DNA from: Cyclaneusma minus
Taxonomy: Eukaryota > Ascomycota > Leotiomycetes > Marthamycetales > Marthamycetaceae
Assembly: GCA_037179335.1 (NCBI GenBank)
Contig: JAKZHN010000032.1
Location: forward strand, 186,001 to 250,000
DNA: 64,000 bases
Reading direction: 5' to 3'
The translations under genes and the position numbers were made by a program. This document shows, in pieces, positions 35,000 through 45,724 of the stretch; position 1 is the stretch's first letter, and each line of letters begins with the position of its first letter. The notes beneath the pieces are model-generated. The model was not told where the DNA came from, ran no database searches, and was given only the letters and a program-made list of their open reading frames with translations.

Positions 35000-37368
35000 T
35001 CACTCGGGCACCACACTCCCCATCCCTGCCCAAAATGCACATCTCTCTCCTCTCCCCCCTTCCCACTTATACGCATCCACATCTGCCATATTCGCCACCA
35101 GCGGCTCGGCCTCGCCATCCGCCAGTTGCTGTGCTGTCGGCGCCACATACTGCACCAATTCCACCGTCACATTATCGCTGCTCGTCGAAGTCACTATTGT
35201 GGGAACGCCGCCCGTCATGTTCATATTCAGCATATGATATCCTTCTCCACCCTGTTGCACAGTTCCATCGACGGCCCAAGGTTCCCAATTCTCCCCCAGC
35301 GTAGCACTCAGGTCATCACCCGTAGTGCCATTGTTTGTGAGGTAGGCAATGGTGGAAGCATCCAAAGTGGGATTGTTTAACACGATGAATCGCCCCCAGA
35401 TCAGCTGGAAGGCGTGCCGAAAAGCAGGAGACATAGTGCCGGCACCGAGGGCCTCTTGGGTTGCGGAGATATAGGCATCGAGATCAAAGCCGTGCTCGGA
35501 GGGAGGAACGGAAAGTTGGTATTTCCATGCTTGCTTAGATTCGCTTGCATTGGTTGTGCGTTTTTGCGCGAGTCTTGCGCGCTTATTAGCAGCATATGTC
35601 GAACCAGAATTGTCGGTACTGCCGCAGTTGGTGGAATAGGCGGTAGCGAGCCAGTAAGCAGGACACACAAAGGTCGTTTCGGCGTATAGATTATTGGCGC
35701 GCTGCTGCTGGCCAATACCCCAATCTGACTGGTTCAGAGCCGTTGGGGAGCCAATGCCGGTGGTGGAGAAGAGAGGCCCCGGGACAACCGAGGGGATGGC
35801 GTAGGTCTCGGCGACAGCGGAGAGATTGGTGGAGGACATGAGGGGAAAGAGGGAAGCAATAAAGGTGTCAAAGGCGGTCTCGTTGGAGATGTGTCGAGGG
35901 GTGAAGGCAGGGGCTTCGTCGGCGTTGTTCTGTTTTAAAAAGGAACGGGTATCAAATTAGCTGGTTTGCCTCTGAGCAATATAGTAGGATACTTTCTTTT
36001 GGCGTTTCAAAGCCCCGGATTTTCAGAATGGCGTAAGAAGAAATTCCCGGTGCGAGAGCACATAAGAAAAGGGGCCCAGAAGAACATACCCCTGAAAGCA
36101 TCCGTAACCCATTGACTTTCCCTGACAACAGCTGTTCAGAAGGCCGCGACTGCAGAAAAGTCCCATCGGTGACCGGTAGGAACGCCCACTGCCCATACGG
36201 CGCCTCCAAAAGCGTGACGTTACTATTCGCTTCCTGTAGCGTCAACGAATCCATGCTCACTAGACACTCAAACACGCCCTCGCCGCCCGTTAGCTCGTTT
36301 CCACGTCCCACATCCCCCGTCCTTTCCAAGCATCCCGCCTTCGCGGCAAACTGGTAATAGTACTGCTCCGGCACGAAGTCGTTGTACGCATACTGCATCG
36401 GCAGGTAGGGCGAGTTGACAATGGCGTTCTGGAAATACTGCGTTCCCTCGCTGCCGCCGTATGCTATGGCTTGCGTCATCACGGAACCGGCCCCAGCTGA
36501 TTCGCCAGCGATCGTCACTCGTGATGAGTCGCCGCCGAAAAGGGATATATACTGTTGCACCCACTCGAGCGTAAAGTGCTGATCGAGCAGGCCGGCATTG
36601 AGAGCGCCTTTGTGCGCGATCTCAGAGGACGAGAGGAAGCCGAAAGCGCCCAGGCGGTATTGGATGACAACAGTGACAAAGCTGTTGTTATTGGTGTTCA
36701 TGGTTTCGCTGAAGTCATAGTTACCTTGACCGGCACCGTAGCCGCCCCCGTCTGCATTCAAGCTATGTCAGTCTTTAAAAGCTTTTCCAAATGGGACTGG
36801 AACGTACGGATCCAAAGCAGAACAGGGAGGCTGGTGGCATTTAAAGGGGAAAACACGCTCAAAAACAAACAATCCTCGTCACCAAGACTAGCGGATGTGA
36901 AAACAAAGGCAGGCCTGGGACAAGTGTTAGTCTATGGGATATCACATGTATAAGTGGGGTTCCAGATGCAAGTACGAACTCCGGGGCATCCCCAACTTGA
37001 GGACATCTTGAAGGCCATGCTGTGGCAGCAATAACTCCAGCGCTGGTGGTAGTTGGTGCTTGTGGGGGCTGCCATCTCAGTGATCCTGTAGGCGCCGCCG
37101 CATATCGCATTCTGTGTAAACGAGGTCAGCTAGGGAGCAATTTGATATCCGACACGACAAGACTACCCACTCACCCTTGCCAGACATTGAGCCCCGTAGT
37201 CGAATTAGTCCACGCCTGATATTGGGCGTATCCTAGATCAACTACAGGCCCATTGGCCTCGGGAGTAGCCCGCTCCTTCGGCCCATCACGCTCTTTCTGA
37301 TATACTGGCGTGGCGAATGTCGCCGGCAAGCATGCCGAGCACAGCAGTAGAGTCGGGAGAAACAGCAT
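35000..37368 (-). CDS. Secreted type-B carboxylesterase/lipase
   Basis: Five exons: 37368-37175, 37111-36980, 36914-36808, 36751-36090 and 35929-35000 (674 aa). A signal peptide (MLFLPTLLLCSACLPATFAT) is followed by the alpha/beta-hydrolase core: RYAAAPTGSLRWQPPQ, GDEDCLFLSV, the oxyanion loop WIHGGGYG (split by intron 3), VVIQYRLGAFGFL and the nucleophile GESAGAG with Ser near residue 226. SEHGFDLDAY probably supplies the catalytic His. The enzyme should be exported and hydrolyse esters; the substrate is unknown. The donor of intron 2 appears to be GTTCGT, less usual than others here, chosen because the frame and a good CTAAC branch point demand it. A 48-bp 5' UTR intron (37417-37370) is possible. 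Intron 4 (160 bp) is longer than normal. Confidence 0.88.
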
Positions 37369-38996
37369 CCTAAGCACAAATACAGTTTGATGAGCGAGGA
37401 AGATCTTGGAGACGTACCATCGTGTGAGCTGGAGGCTCTAGCAAAGTTTATAATGGAAGTGTACTGCAGACCTGTGCTTCCATAGGGTCCTGCTCTCAGT
37501 TCGCTTCCTCACCGACCTATGTGCTCTTGATCCTCCGACTTTTCCAGAGTCGCACCATCGGTCTGTGACCCGCATACGGTCTGCGAACGGTCCTCATGGT
37601 TCTCTCAGCCTTCTCTGTGCGACCCCGCACGCATATTGTCGCTCCGTGCATGAACTGGTACACATGGCTACATGTGCAAGGTGTGCTTGCCGGGTATGGG
37701 GCAGCTCAAGCGCGCGAGATGAGATGCACGGAATTCAAAGTCCGGCTGCGAGAATCGAAGTATGAATAGAAGATATGAGAGTTTGGTGGGGGCCTGAAAG
37801 GAAGCGGCAGCGCTCGCTCTTTTGCGAGAATGGACCGAGGCATGGGCCTTGAGAACAGAAAGAGATCGAGGACTCTGACCTACCGATGCCTGCGGACACA
37901 GCTGCAAGGAAGAGAAGCATAGCTTACACGTAGCAAGCAGCCTTTCCACTGCCACCATTCGTGGAAATTGGCTGTCATCGAAGCCGGGAAGGTGAGAGCC
38001 CTCCGCAAGACTCAAGACGTCATTGTAGCAGGCCGTCTTCAGCTCGTTGGAAGCCCAAATATTGGTTGGTGAGTGACTGCCACCTGGCCTGCAAAGGGTT
38101 CGGAACTATTATATCTGCGAAGCTGGATTCATTATGTAATCAAAGTCACTTCACGATATCTTGGCGTGTGGGGTAATCGACAAACGAATATTGAAACATT
38201 AAGAGTCTGACCGTCGATGGATGACGAACCATGCATTCCGGGATTTGTGCTTGTGAAATGTGAAATGATGGAGCAAGAAGCGTAGAGCGTACCTATGTAA
38301 TGTAAGACCGCCACCATCCGGAGCCATGCCTGTCTGTCTTTGGAAGACCGTTCACTGTTTGATGACTGCCGGCTGACGAGATACCATTCCGCTTTCGAAT
38401 GCTGCTCACCAAGGCTCATGCCATCAGCGGAATACAAATAGGCAGCCAACTCCTCAAGTCAGTGATTTCGAGGCTTTGCACTTTTTATCGTCCGGCAAAC
38501 CGCATCCTGGAGGTGGCCTTTTCCATGGTCTCATGTCAATATCGCCACGGGGAACTTCGCAGAAATCCAGACACTTGCACGCAAGATACCTGGGACGATT
38601 TGAACGGTCAAAGATAAGCGGGAGAGCTTCTGTTCCATGCCTCACGAAGCCTTTTCAAGCTTATGGAACTCTATGCCCTGCTCAGTTCAGTCTAGTTGTC
38701 CACCCCACCGCCTCATATCCGAGGTTTCTATCCCCTTCTATTTCTTACTTCTCTCCACCCCTCAAAAACCATAATAGCTCCCAACGCCACGAATTCCGAT
38801 TTTTTGAAGCCCTGCGCTGTCGACGCCATGAACACCTTTAATCGCCTACTCTAGCGATGAATTATCGTTTCGTGCTCGATTTGTTTACGGCGAAGTATTC
38901 TTTTTCGACACCGTTCGAAGCAACATTTGACCGACGTCAGACGAACAGCGCGATGGTGCAACAGTCGAGTGATGGACTTTAGGGATGCATTATCGT
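37369..38996. other. Intergenic upstream of the carboxylesterase
   Basis: A 1.6-kb interval holding the carboxylesterase promoter and the 3' region of the desaturase gene. Open frames of 60-120 codons occur on both strands but lack recognisable content or conserved features. Confidence 0.5.
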
Positions 38997-40515
38997 CTAT
39001 TCGTCGTCGCTCTCGGCACCCACGACGATGCTCATCTTCGCATTGCCAACGATCGGCTTCACTTCCTTCAGCTTCTGTGGTGACGGACCAGGACCGTTGC
39101 GGTTGCGGAAGAAAAGAACACCCTTGCCCTCGCCCACTGCACCCTCAGATGGCTCGACCCACTGGCACCATCTGGCACTCTTCCACATGCTTCGGAGGAA
39201 GCCCCATGGGCCGCCCTCGGTATCGGCACGGTAGTGAACGCCCATGATCGGTTTGATGGCCTCGCTGGCCTCATCTGCATGGTAGAAAGGGATGGTGCTG
39301 ACGTAGTGGTGCAGAACGTGTGTTTCGATGATGCCGTGGAGCAGAGTGCGGCCAATGAAGCCAAACTCACGGTCAATGGTTGCAGCGGCTCCGCGCACAT
39401 AGTTCCAGCTGCTACCGGTGTAGTGAGGAAGACTTGGATCGGTGTGTTGAAGGTAGGTAATGGCAACTTATACAGGTTAGTCACGCTCTCTCTCTCCAGT
39501 CTCTTTGCGAATACATACCAAGCCAGTGGTTGACCCAAAGATATGGGATCAGGTACCAGACCGCGAGGTTGGCAAATCCGAAATTCCTTGACACCCAGAC
39601 CAAAGCGCTGATGACGATGGCAAGTCCGAGGTCGCTGAGCAAGATGAGCTTAGCGTCCTTGGCCTCATACAGAGGGCTGGACGGGTTGAAGTGGTTGACG
39701 CCAGTGAACCAACCGTTCTTCTTACCCTTGCCGCGGCCCTCAGGCTGGCGCTCATGATTGTCATGGCCAGTCACATTGGTGAACAAGTACAGAAGCCAAC
39801 CGGCCAATTGCTGTCCAACCATGTGGAGGGCCGTGGCAATTGGGGTCTCCTCGGTCAACTCGTCGAGCTCGTGGATGAATCTGCCAATACGGGAGGCGTA
39901 TACTTCGCGGGTCTTGGGGACGAAAACCATATCACGCTCCATGTTGCCCGTCGCCTTGTGGTGCTTTCCGTGGGAGATCTTCCAGGAGAAGTACGGGACC
40001 AGAAGCAGAGAATGGCAGACCCATCCGACGGTATCGTTCACCGTCTTGGACGGGGAAAACGCCTGGTGGCCACATTCATGGGCAAGAACCCACAGTCCAG
40101 TGCCGAAAAGTCCCTGGGCGAAGGTGTAGAATGCCCACATCACGGCGCGTACGGGCGTGTAGGGAATGTATTCGGGTGTGCAGAACCCGTTGAACAGGTA
40201 GAAGGTTGTGGCTAGGCTGAGAAGATCTCGGGCGACGTATGAGAAGCTGCGAAGGTAGGAACGCTCAAAGCAGTGCTTGGGGATTGCATTGCGGATGTCG
40301 TTGATGGTGTAGTCGGGCACTTGGAATTGGTTGCCATAGCCGTCAACAAGCTTGCCAAAGCGATCCATTTCGGTGGAAGACAGAGACGACAAGGAGGTCG
40401 ACGATGGAGATTCGGCAGGTGAGGTTGGCACAGTTGAGGGAGCCGAATCGACAGTTGTCGTAGTGGTGGCTCGTTTGAGGACGACAGCCGGCCGAGGAAT
40501 TGCTGTCGAAGCCAT
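38997..40515 (-). CDS. FAD2: Delta-12 (oleate) fatty acid desaturase
   Basis: Two exons: 40515-39519 and 39466-38997 (488 aa), with a 52-bp intron. All three histidine boxes are present: HECGH (146-150), HGKHH (182-186) and HVLHH (382-386), with hydrophobic helices around them as in ER-membrane acyl-lipid desaturases. DYTINDIRNAIPKHCFERS, VPYFSWKISHGKHHK and the Gly/Lys-rich loop before WFTGVNHFNPSSPLYEAKD match fungal oleate desaturases. The enzyme converts oleoyl chains to linoleoyl with electrons from cytochrome b5. An omega-3 (delta-15) relative is less likely, since the motif set reads as delta-12, but the two are close. The N-terminal ~50 aa are Ser/Thr-rich and poorly conserved in the family. 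Confidence 0.94.
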
Positions 40516-42756
40516 TGTAGCAAAGGTTCAGGGCAAAGTGCAATGGTGCATGGAGCCTTGAAGGACCAGAAGGAGAGGAGGACGATCCAAAGCTGTGTGG
40601 CGGAGAGCAGCTTTTATGTGTGGAGGTGGAGGGTGCGTGAAGCAGCAGTGGACTAAACCATATCCGCCGTGCCTCGCTGAGAAGGCCCGGCACTGGGGTG
40701 CTATCGATTACTCCCCAAATTTAACATGCAAAATAGGGAAAATTACGGGTGAAATATTTTAAACATTCAACTAGTGCGTCAGGCTTTTAAAAAGTCTAGA
40801 GAAATTCGGTCGCCAGGTCTGCTAAAAGGACAATCAGGGCAAATTACATGTAGCAAAGATACACCGTAGCTTGGCGAGTCGGTCGAGGAATCTTAGGGTC
40901 CCTGAATTTCTGTTGTAGGGGGTCAGATGCCGATCGCTGTGGCGGCGGAGCCAGACTTGGAGCTAAACTTTAAGCGACCCTGCAACATCGACTACTTCAC
41001 CGCGCCCGTGCAGTGTCCCAACCTCAGCTCTCCTCCAGTCCACATACCTTTTCCACCCCGAGATGGCTCGTTTTGTATCTCGTCTTTTGCCATCTTTTGT
41101 TGTCTCTGTGGCCAGGTCACGAACACAGTGCTACCGTGTGAATTTGCCCTGCTGGAGACCGAGTTTATGTACCTCGCGGGGAACGCCCGTGTAGTGTAGT
41201 GCAGCGACTGTGGTTCGACTGTGGTTGGCGAGACAAGACTTGTGCTGGCGTGAATCCTTACTCCTCCAAGTAAGAGGCTGCATGACCAGGACCAAACTTC
41301 AAGGAAGCATGTGAGAGGCATCGGCTTTGTGCATGCGGAACAGACTTTCAATCAAGAGTTGCGACTCGTGCAAGTCCCTGGAGCCGTATGCAGCAACAGC
41401 CATAGCAACCGCTCGCTGTCCAGATCAGATAAAATCCCCAGGCTGTTTGTCTCTCTGGCTCCGCTCAGAAGCTTCAGCCACCAGCCTTGTCTTGAAGAAT
41501 GAAGTCTCAACTCTCATCAATGAGTTAGGTTTTGGAGCAAAGCAGGGCTCATGAACGTGCTGGTACATGTGTACTTTGCCCCCCTGCTCGAGCCCAGGCC
41601 AATTGAGTTAGCCTTTCTGGGACCTCTGGGTCAAGGCGACTGGCCGGCCCAAACTCAGAGAGGACGATGCACGGTTGGTTGGGGCAGCAGCTCGCATTTG
41701 GGGCGTCTTGTTTTCTCTTGGAAATTTTGGCTGACTCTTGGCTCGGCAGGCCGGGTTTACACGGGGCGCATAGCAACTAAAGCACAGCCCTCAACGAATC
41801 GGGCTTGCATGACCTCTACATGTATCAAATTCAAATGTTGTTGAGAGGCAAGGCCAGCTTTTGTTGGGCGCGCACCGCCACGCGGGCCATGCCTTCAGCC
41901 TCAATCAATTAGCGTGGTGCCTGCATCATAAGGCTTTTCACTCTGACCACCAACCAATCAGCATCGCTGTCACATGCGACGAAAACGACCACTGCAGCAC
42001 AACGAGGCCGTGTATGACGACGAGAGCGCACATGGACTCTCTCCAACGATATCAATGCCAGCAAAAGCCGCCACCACATATGCATTTGAAGAGCCGGCGC
42101 CTGGTGCTGCAAGCCTCGATCCCCGTCACTACATCCCGCCCCCCAACGCCGGCTCGGACATCTGGAAATTGCATCAAATAATGCCATCAACTCTCTGTTG
42201 GTCGAGCACGCCGTTGGATCATTTCAGTTTTTGTGCTTTCTCCGCCTCCTCCCCGAAGAGCGGGACAAAACCCGGCCATCTCTACATGTGGAGTTACGAG
42301 GTTTTCTATCCAATGCTTTGTGGATTGCACTCTGCTACTCGGGCTTTACCCAGCTACTCTGTTCGCTCTACCGCGATCAAACTCAAGCCCCTTCGACCTC
42401 GAAAAACTATGGATTCATCTTCTTGTTATCTTTCGCATGTCGGGATAACCACCAAGTATTCCAAGCATGGGTCAAGTGACCTGAGGATCACGAAATCAAA
42501 CATCACCGTATGGTGGTTATTGGTTGACACTATTGGATCTCCTCGATACCGAGTGTCCTTTAACGAAACAATTTGGCCAGGTGAGATGCTGTCGTGGAAC
42601 TCCTGTCTCTTCACTAAAGGTCGCAGTCACATCAACTGATCCTGCATTCCTCTCCCACATCTGTCATTCTAACTGTCAAGACTGTTGTCAAGCTTAACAA
42701 GCTCGTACCCACTGTACGGAACATGGCCGCGATCCTGTTCTTTCGCAAATATTGCA
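40516..42756. other. Intergenic upstream of the desaturase
   Basis: A 2.2-kb interval. TACATGTA occurs at 40845-40852 (330 bp before the desaturase ATG) and 41817-41824. A 222-codon open frame at 41974-42639 (+) has no family features and irregular composition, so I do not call it a gene. Confidence 0.5.
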
Positions 42757-45032
42757 TCAAAACGACTTCTCAAGTTGCTCCTCATGGACGACAGTAATAC
42801 CGTCTCCAGCTTTTTCCCTCGCAAGGGCTTCCACCACCGGTTTTGTATTGGACACAGTCGCACCTTTACCATCAATCAACAAAGCAACATCTTCCAGCGA
42901 GACTCCCATAGTCTCGGGGCATTGCCAGTACACTACCACGAATTCCACGGCGATCCAAGCAACATAGAAGAAGTAAAACTTCCATCCGAAGGCTGCGATA
43001 CCAAGTGGATTCACATACGTGTTGACAGTACCTGATACGCCGGTAGCCAACCAGAAGAGCGCAATGCCTTTGGCTCGCATGGCGTATGGCAGGATTTCTA
43101 CGACGTAGACCATTGATGCTCCTGTCCAGCCCAGGTTATGGGCACCCTGGTAGATGTATATGAAGGCAACAGTTGCCCAGGAAGCGCTCGTCGACCCGCG
43201 CTCTTCGAAATCTTCGCCAGGGATTCATTAGCATGTTCCCTTGATATTTACGTGGGTCATTTCTTTTGTGTTGCTAACTCGAGTCATCTCAAGTTACTGG
43301 AGAAACATCCGATGCAATTGTTACGTTTCTGCAAACAGAAAGTACCGGGAACTTGATCTTTGTGCTTGCCGGCCAGAAGCTTTTCTTTTTGGAAAAGGGG
43401 AAAGACTCACATCCAGTTGTTATTGTCAAGGAGGTGAAAATCAACCACATCAAAGCCATCGACGACAGCAGCAGAGGTCTACGACCTACTCGAGCCGGCA
43501 GAAACGCAAAGGCCACCGAACAAGCACACGAAAACATTGCGCTCGTGGCCGTAATGAGAGTCTGGTCAAACGTTCCCGTCACTCCTGCAGCGTCTAGCAT
43601 GGAATGCAAGTAATAGCTGATCAGGCCATTACCGCTCCATTGCTTGCAGATACCAAACCAGACCATGATGAACATCCTCCACCGGTTACCCTTGGTACGC
43701 CATAACTCGCTCCATCTGGTCTGGTTCGAGGCTATCTCGAGCTCAATCGTTTCAACCATTTCACGGTACTCGAATTTGACGACTTCATCTTCCCGGTCCC
43801 CATTGGCATGGTAATGGGCGAGGATCTCGAGGGCTTTGTCTTCACGCCCCTTGCTGACCAGCCATCGAGGCGATTCTGGGAGGAAGAAGATACCACATGC
43901 TTGAAAGATGGAAGGGATCGCTTGGCACATGCTCGGTATGCGCCAGGCCCAGGTGTTTGCCAGCCTTGCTAAGTTCAGTTTGCCGTCTCTACCTATTTCC
44001 CGACGATCTCGGCTCACCTGAAAGATCCAAAGGTCACCCAAGCTGCAACAATTGCACCGCCGCTGTACTGCGTGTTCGACAGCGCTGTAGCTGTTGAACG
44101 CTGGCCTTTGAAGACAGATTAGCGCCAAAACGGAAAGACTGCAGAGTGATTGTACTGGGATATGCCAACTCAGCGACCATGACCTAGGATGCGTCAGCCA
44201 TGGTTTGCGCCAGTGGACATAGTTCTCATACTGGACCTATGGCGCCAACGATCACTCCCCCGATCCCCAGCAATAAACGTCCCGCAATAAACATTCCAGC
44301 TAACTCTGTTGGTTACCGCAATCCGCTTCTATCGCCAGCGATTTCATACCTTCCACAGCACTGCTGGTCAAGGCAGTCCCAATGATGCAGATCAAACTTC
44401 CGCTGAACATAGCCAGTCTTCGGCCCCATCGATCCGATAGCCACGAGATCAAGAAAACACCTATCACGTTACCAACCCAGTAGCTGGCACTCAGAAAACC
44501 AAGCAGACTTCCTCCTGGATGGTGGAACTCTGGCCAAATGTCAGCACTGCCCTTCAAGTCATTGACTACACGGTGATACTGCTGCTCAAACTTCTAAGAA
44601 GAGGCAGTGAAATCAGACCAGAACGAACGGAAAGGCCCTATGCGAAGCCGTGGAGTACCATCCTGGAAGAAAAGAGAGCAAGATGCAAAGTCCCCCAGTG
44701 TGCACCCCGATGGCTGAAACCAGAATTTGCACTTCAAGCCCAACAACGTACAAGAGACAAGTCGTTAGGGTCGAAATGTTTGGGGATCTCGCAGGCTCCA
44801 ACAACTTACCGTCCTGCCACGAAGGCAATTCCTGTACATTGTTGATCAGCGACGCATCATAGCCTTGCACATACTCGCTCATCAGCGGCACAACGAGCAG
44901 AAGGTTCAACGACCGCAAGCCTGCATCGTTCCACCAGTGGCCAGTCTTGCTGTTAAGATGTGAAGTCTGCGCTACGACTTTGCGGTCGACGGCGGTGGTT
45001 TTCTTGCCGGCTTGTAGATGTATGGCCTTCAT
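42757..45032 (-). CDS. MFS sugar transporter (hexose/lactose permease type)
   Basis: Seven exons: 45032-44810, 44529-44350, 44305-44232, 44183-44156, 44105-44018, 43964-43411 and 43211-42757 (533 aa); all phases join. It shows about twelve transmembrane helices and sugar-porter signatures: EYVQGYDASLINNVQ, HHPGGSLLGFLSASYW, SWLSDRWGRR, FIAGRLLLGIG, MVAELAYP, TQYSGGAIVAAW, FFLPESPRWLVSKGR, VEILPYAMRAKG and a C-terminal YWQCPETMGVSLEDV. The closest type is the fungal lactose/hexose H+ symporter group of the plasma membrane; the sugar cannot be told. Four introns are 44-53 bp, but intron 1 (44530-44809) is 280 bp and intron 6 (43212-43410) is 199 bp and carries 19-bp repeats. The start is the first in-frame ATG; the basic N-terminus before it lacks one. 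Confidence 0.88.
43262..43360 (+). repeat. 19-bp palindromic repeat, block D (intronic)
   Basis: Inside the sugar transporter intron. The best unit is ATCTCAAGTTACTGGAGAA (43286-43304), whose CTCAAGTTACTGGAG is palindromic at 12 of 14 arm positions. It is followed in phase by ACATCCGATGCAATTGTTA (43305-43323) and preceded by a GCTAACTCGAGTC unit. Confidence 0.55.
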
Positions 45033-45724
45033 TTTGCCCCGGCTTGGTTGTATGAGGAAACGGGGGTGGATGTCTACAATCGCTTGTTTCTCGGATGCAC
45101 GGGCGCGCAACGGTGCAGGATATTTGTATAGATCTCAAGGACGAGTTGTTGCTACATGTGTGTGGTGACCATAACAACATCTAGATATCCTGAGATATTA
45201 TTGGGACGGGCAAGCAGCAGCTGTCAAAACGGTTTCCTTGCCATCAACGAGTTAATGACAGCCCCGCAATTCAAATGGCGGGGACCCCGCAAAATGCACA
45301 AGTAACATAAAGCTGCAGAATCCGGGGGAAGGCCGAGGGAGAAAGCTTGAAGATGATCTGCAGACCATCGGTAGCTGATGTGCCGAAAGGCAAAGCTACA
45401 TGTAGCGAGTAGCGACGGTGATCGTGGATGGTGGTGGCAAGAAAAGCCACAAATCAGGATGGATGAGTTCCTGGAGCTGCATGAACTCATACTCCGTGCT
45501 ACGCTGCAAAAGAGATAGCTCTGGGATGGCGCTAGAGTAGGCTGGCAGTAGCTGGGGAGGAGATGGCATGGACGGACGTTTCATCTTCTCCATACTTATG
45601 CCACGTGCCTTCAATATCTTGCTTGTTACTCGGGCATCCCGTCGAATCGTGGCAGAGGGCTCGTTATATCAGCTGAGCAAGCATTTCTGCCTTCGAAGAC
45701 AAGGAGTAGATGCATATACTCACA
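45033..45724. promoter_or_regulatory. Divergent promoter, sugar transporter / BNR-repeat protein
   Basis: About 690 bp between divergent start codons. At 45395-45406 there is a perfect 12-bp palindrome GCTACATGTAGC, roughly midway (365 and 320 bp from the two ATGs). It could be a binding site serving both genes; this is inference. Confidence 0.45.

Noticed and set aside
41974..42639. 222-codon plus-strand frame between the desaturase and the sugar transporter
   Set aside because: No conserved motif, signal peptide or steady codon bias, and no exons that would extend it. Kept as non-coding, with some doubt.
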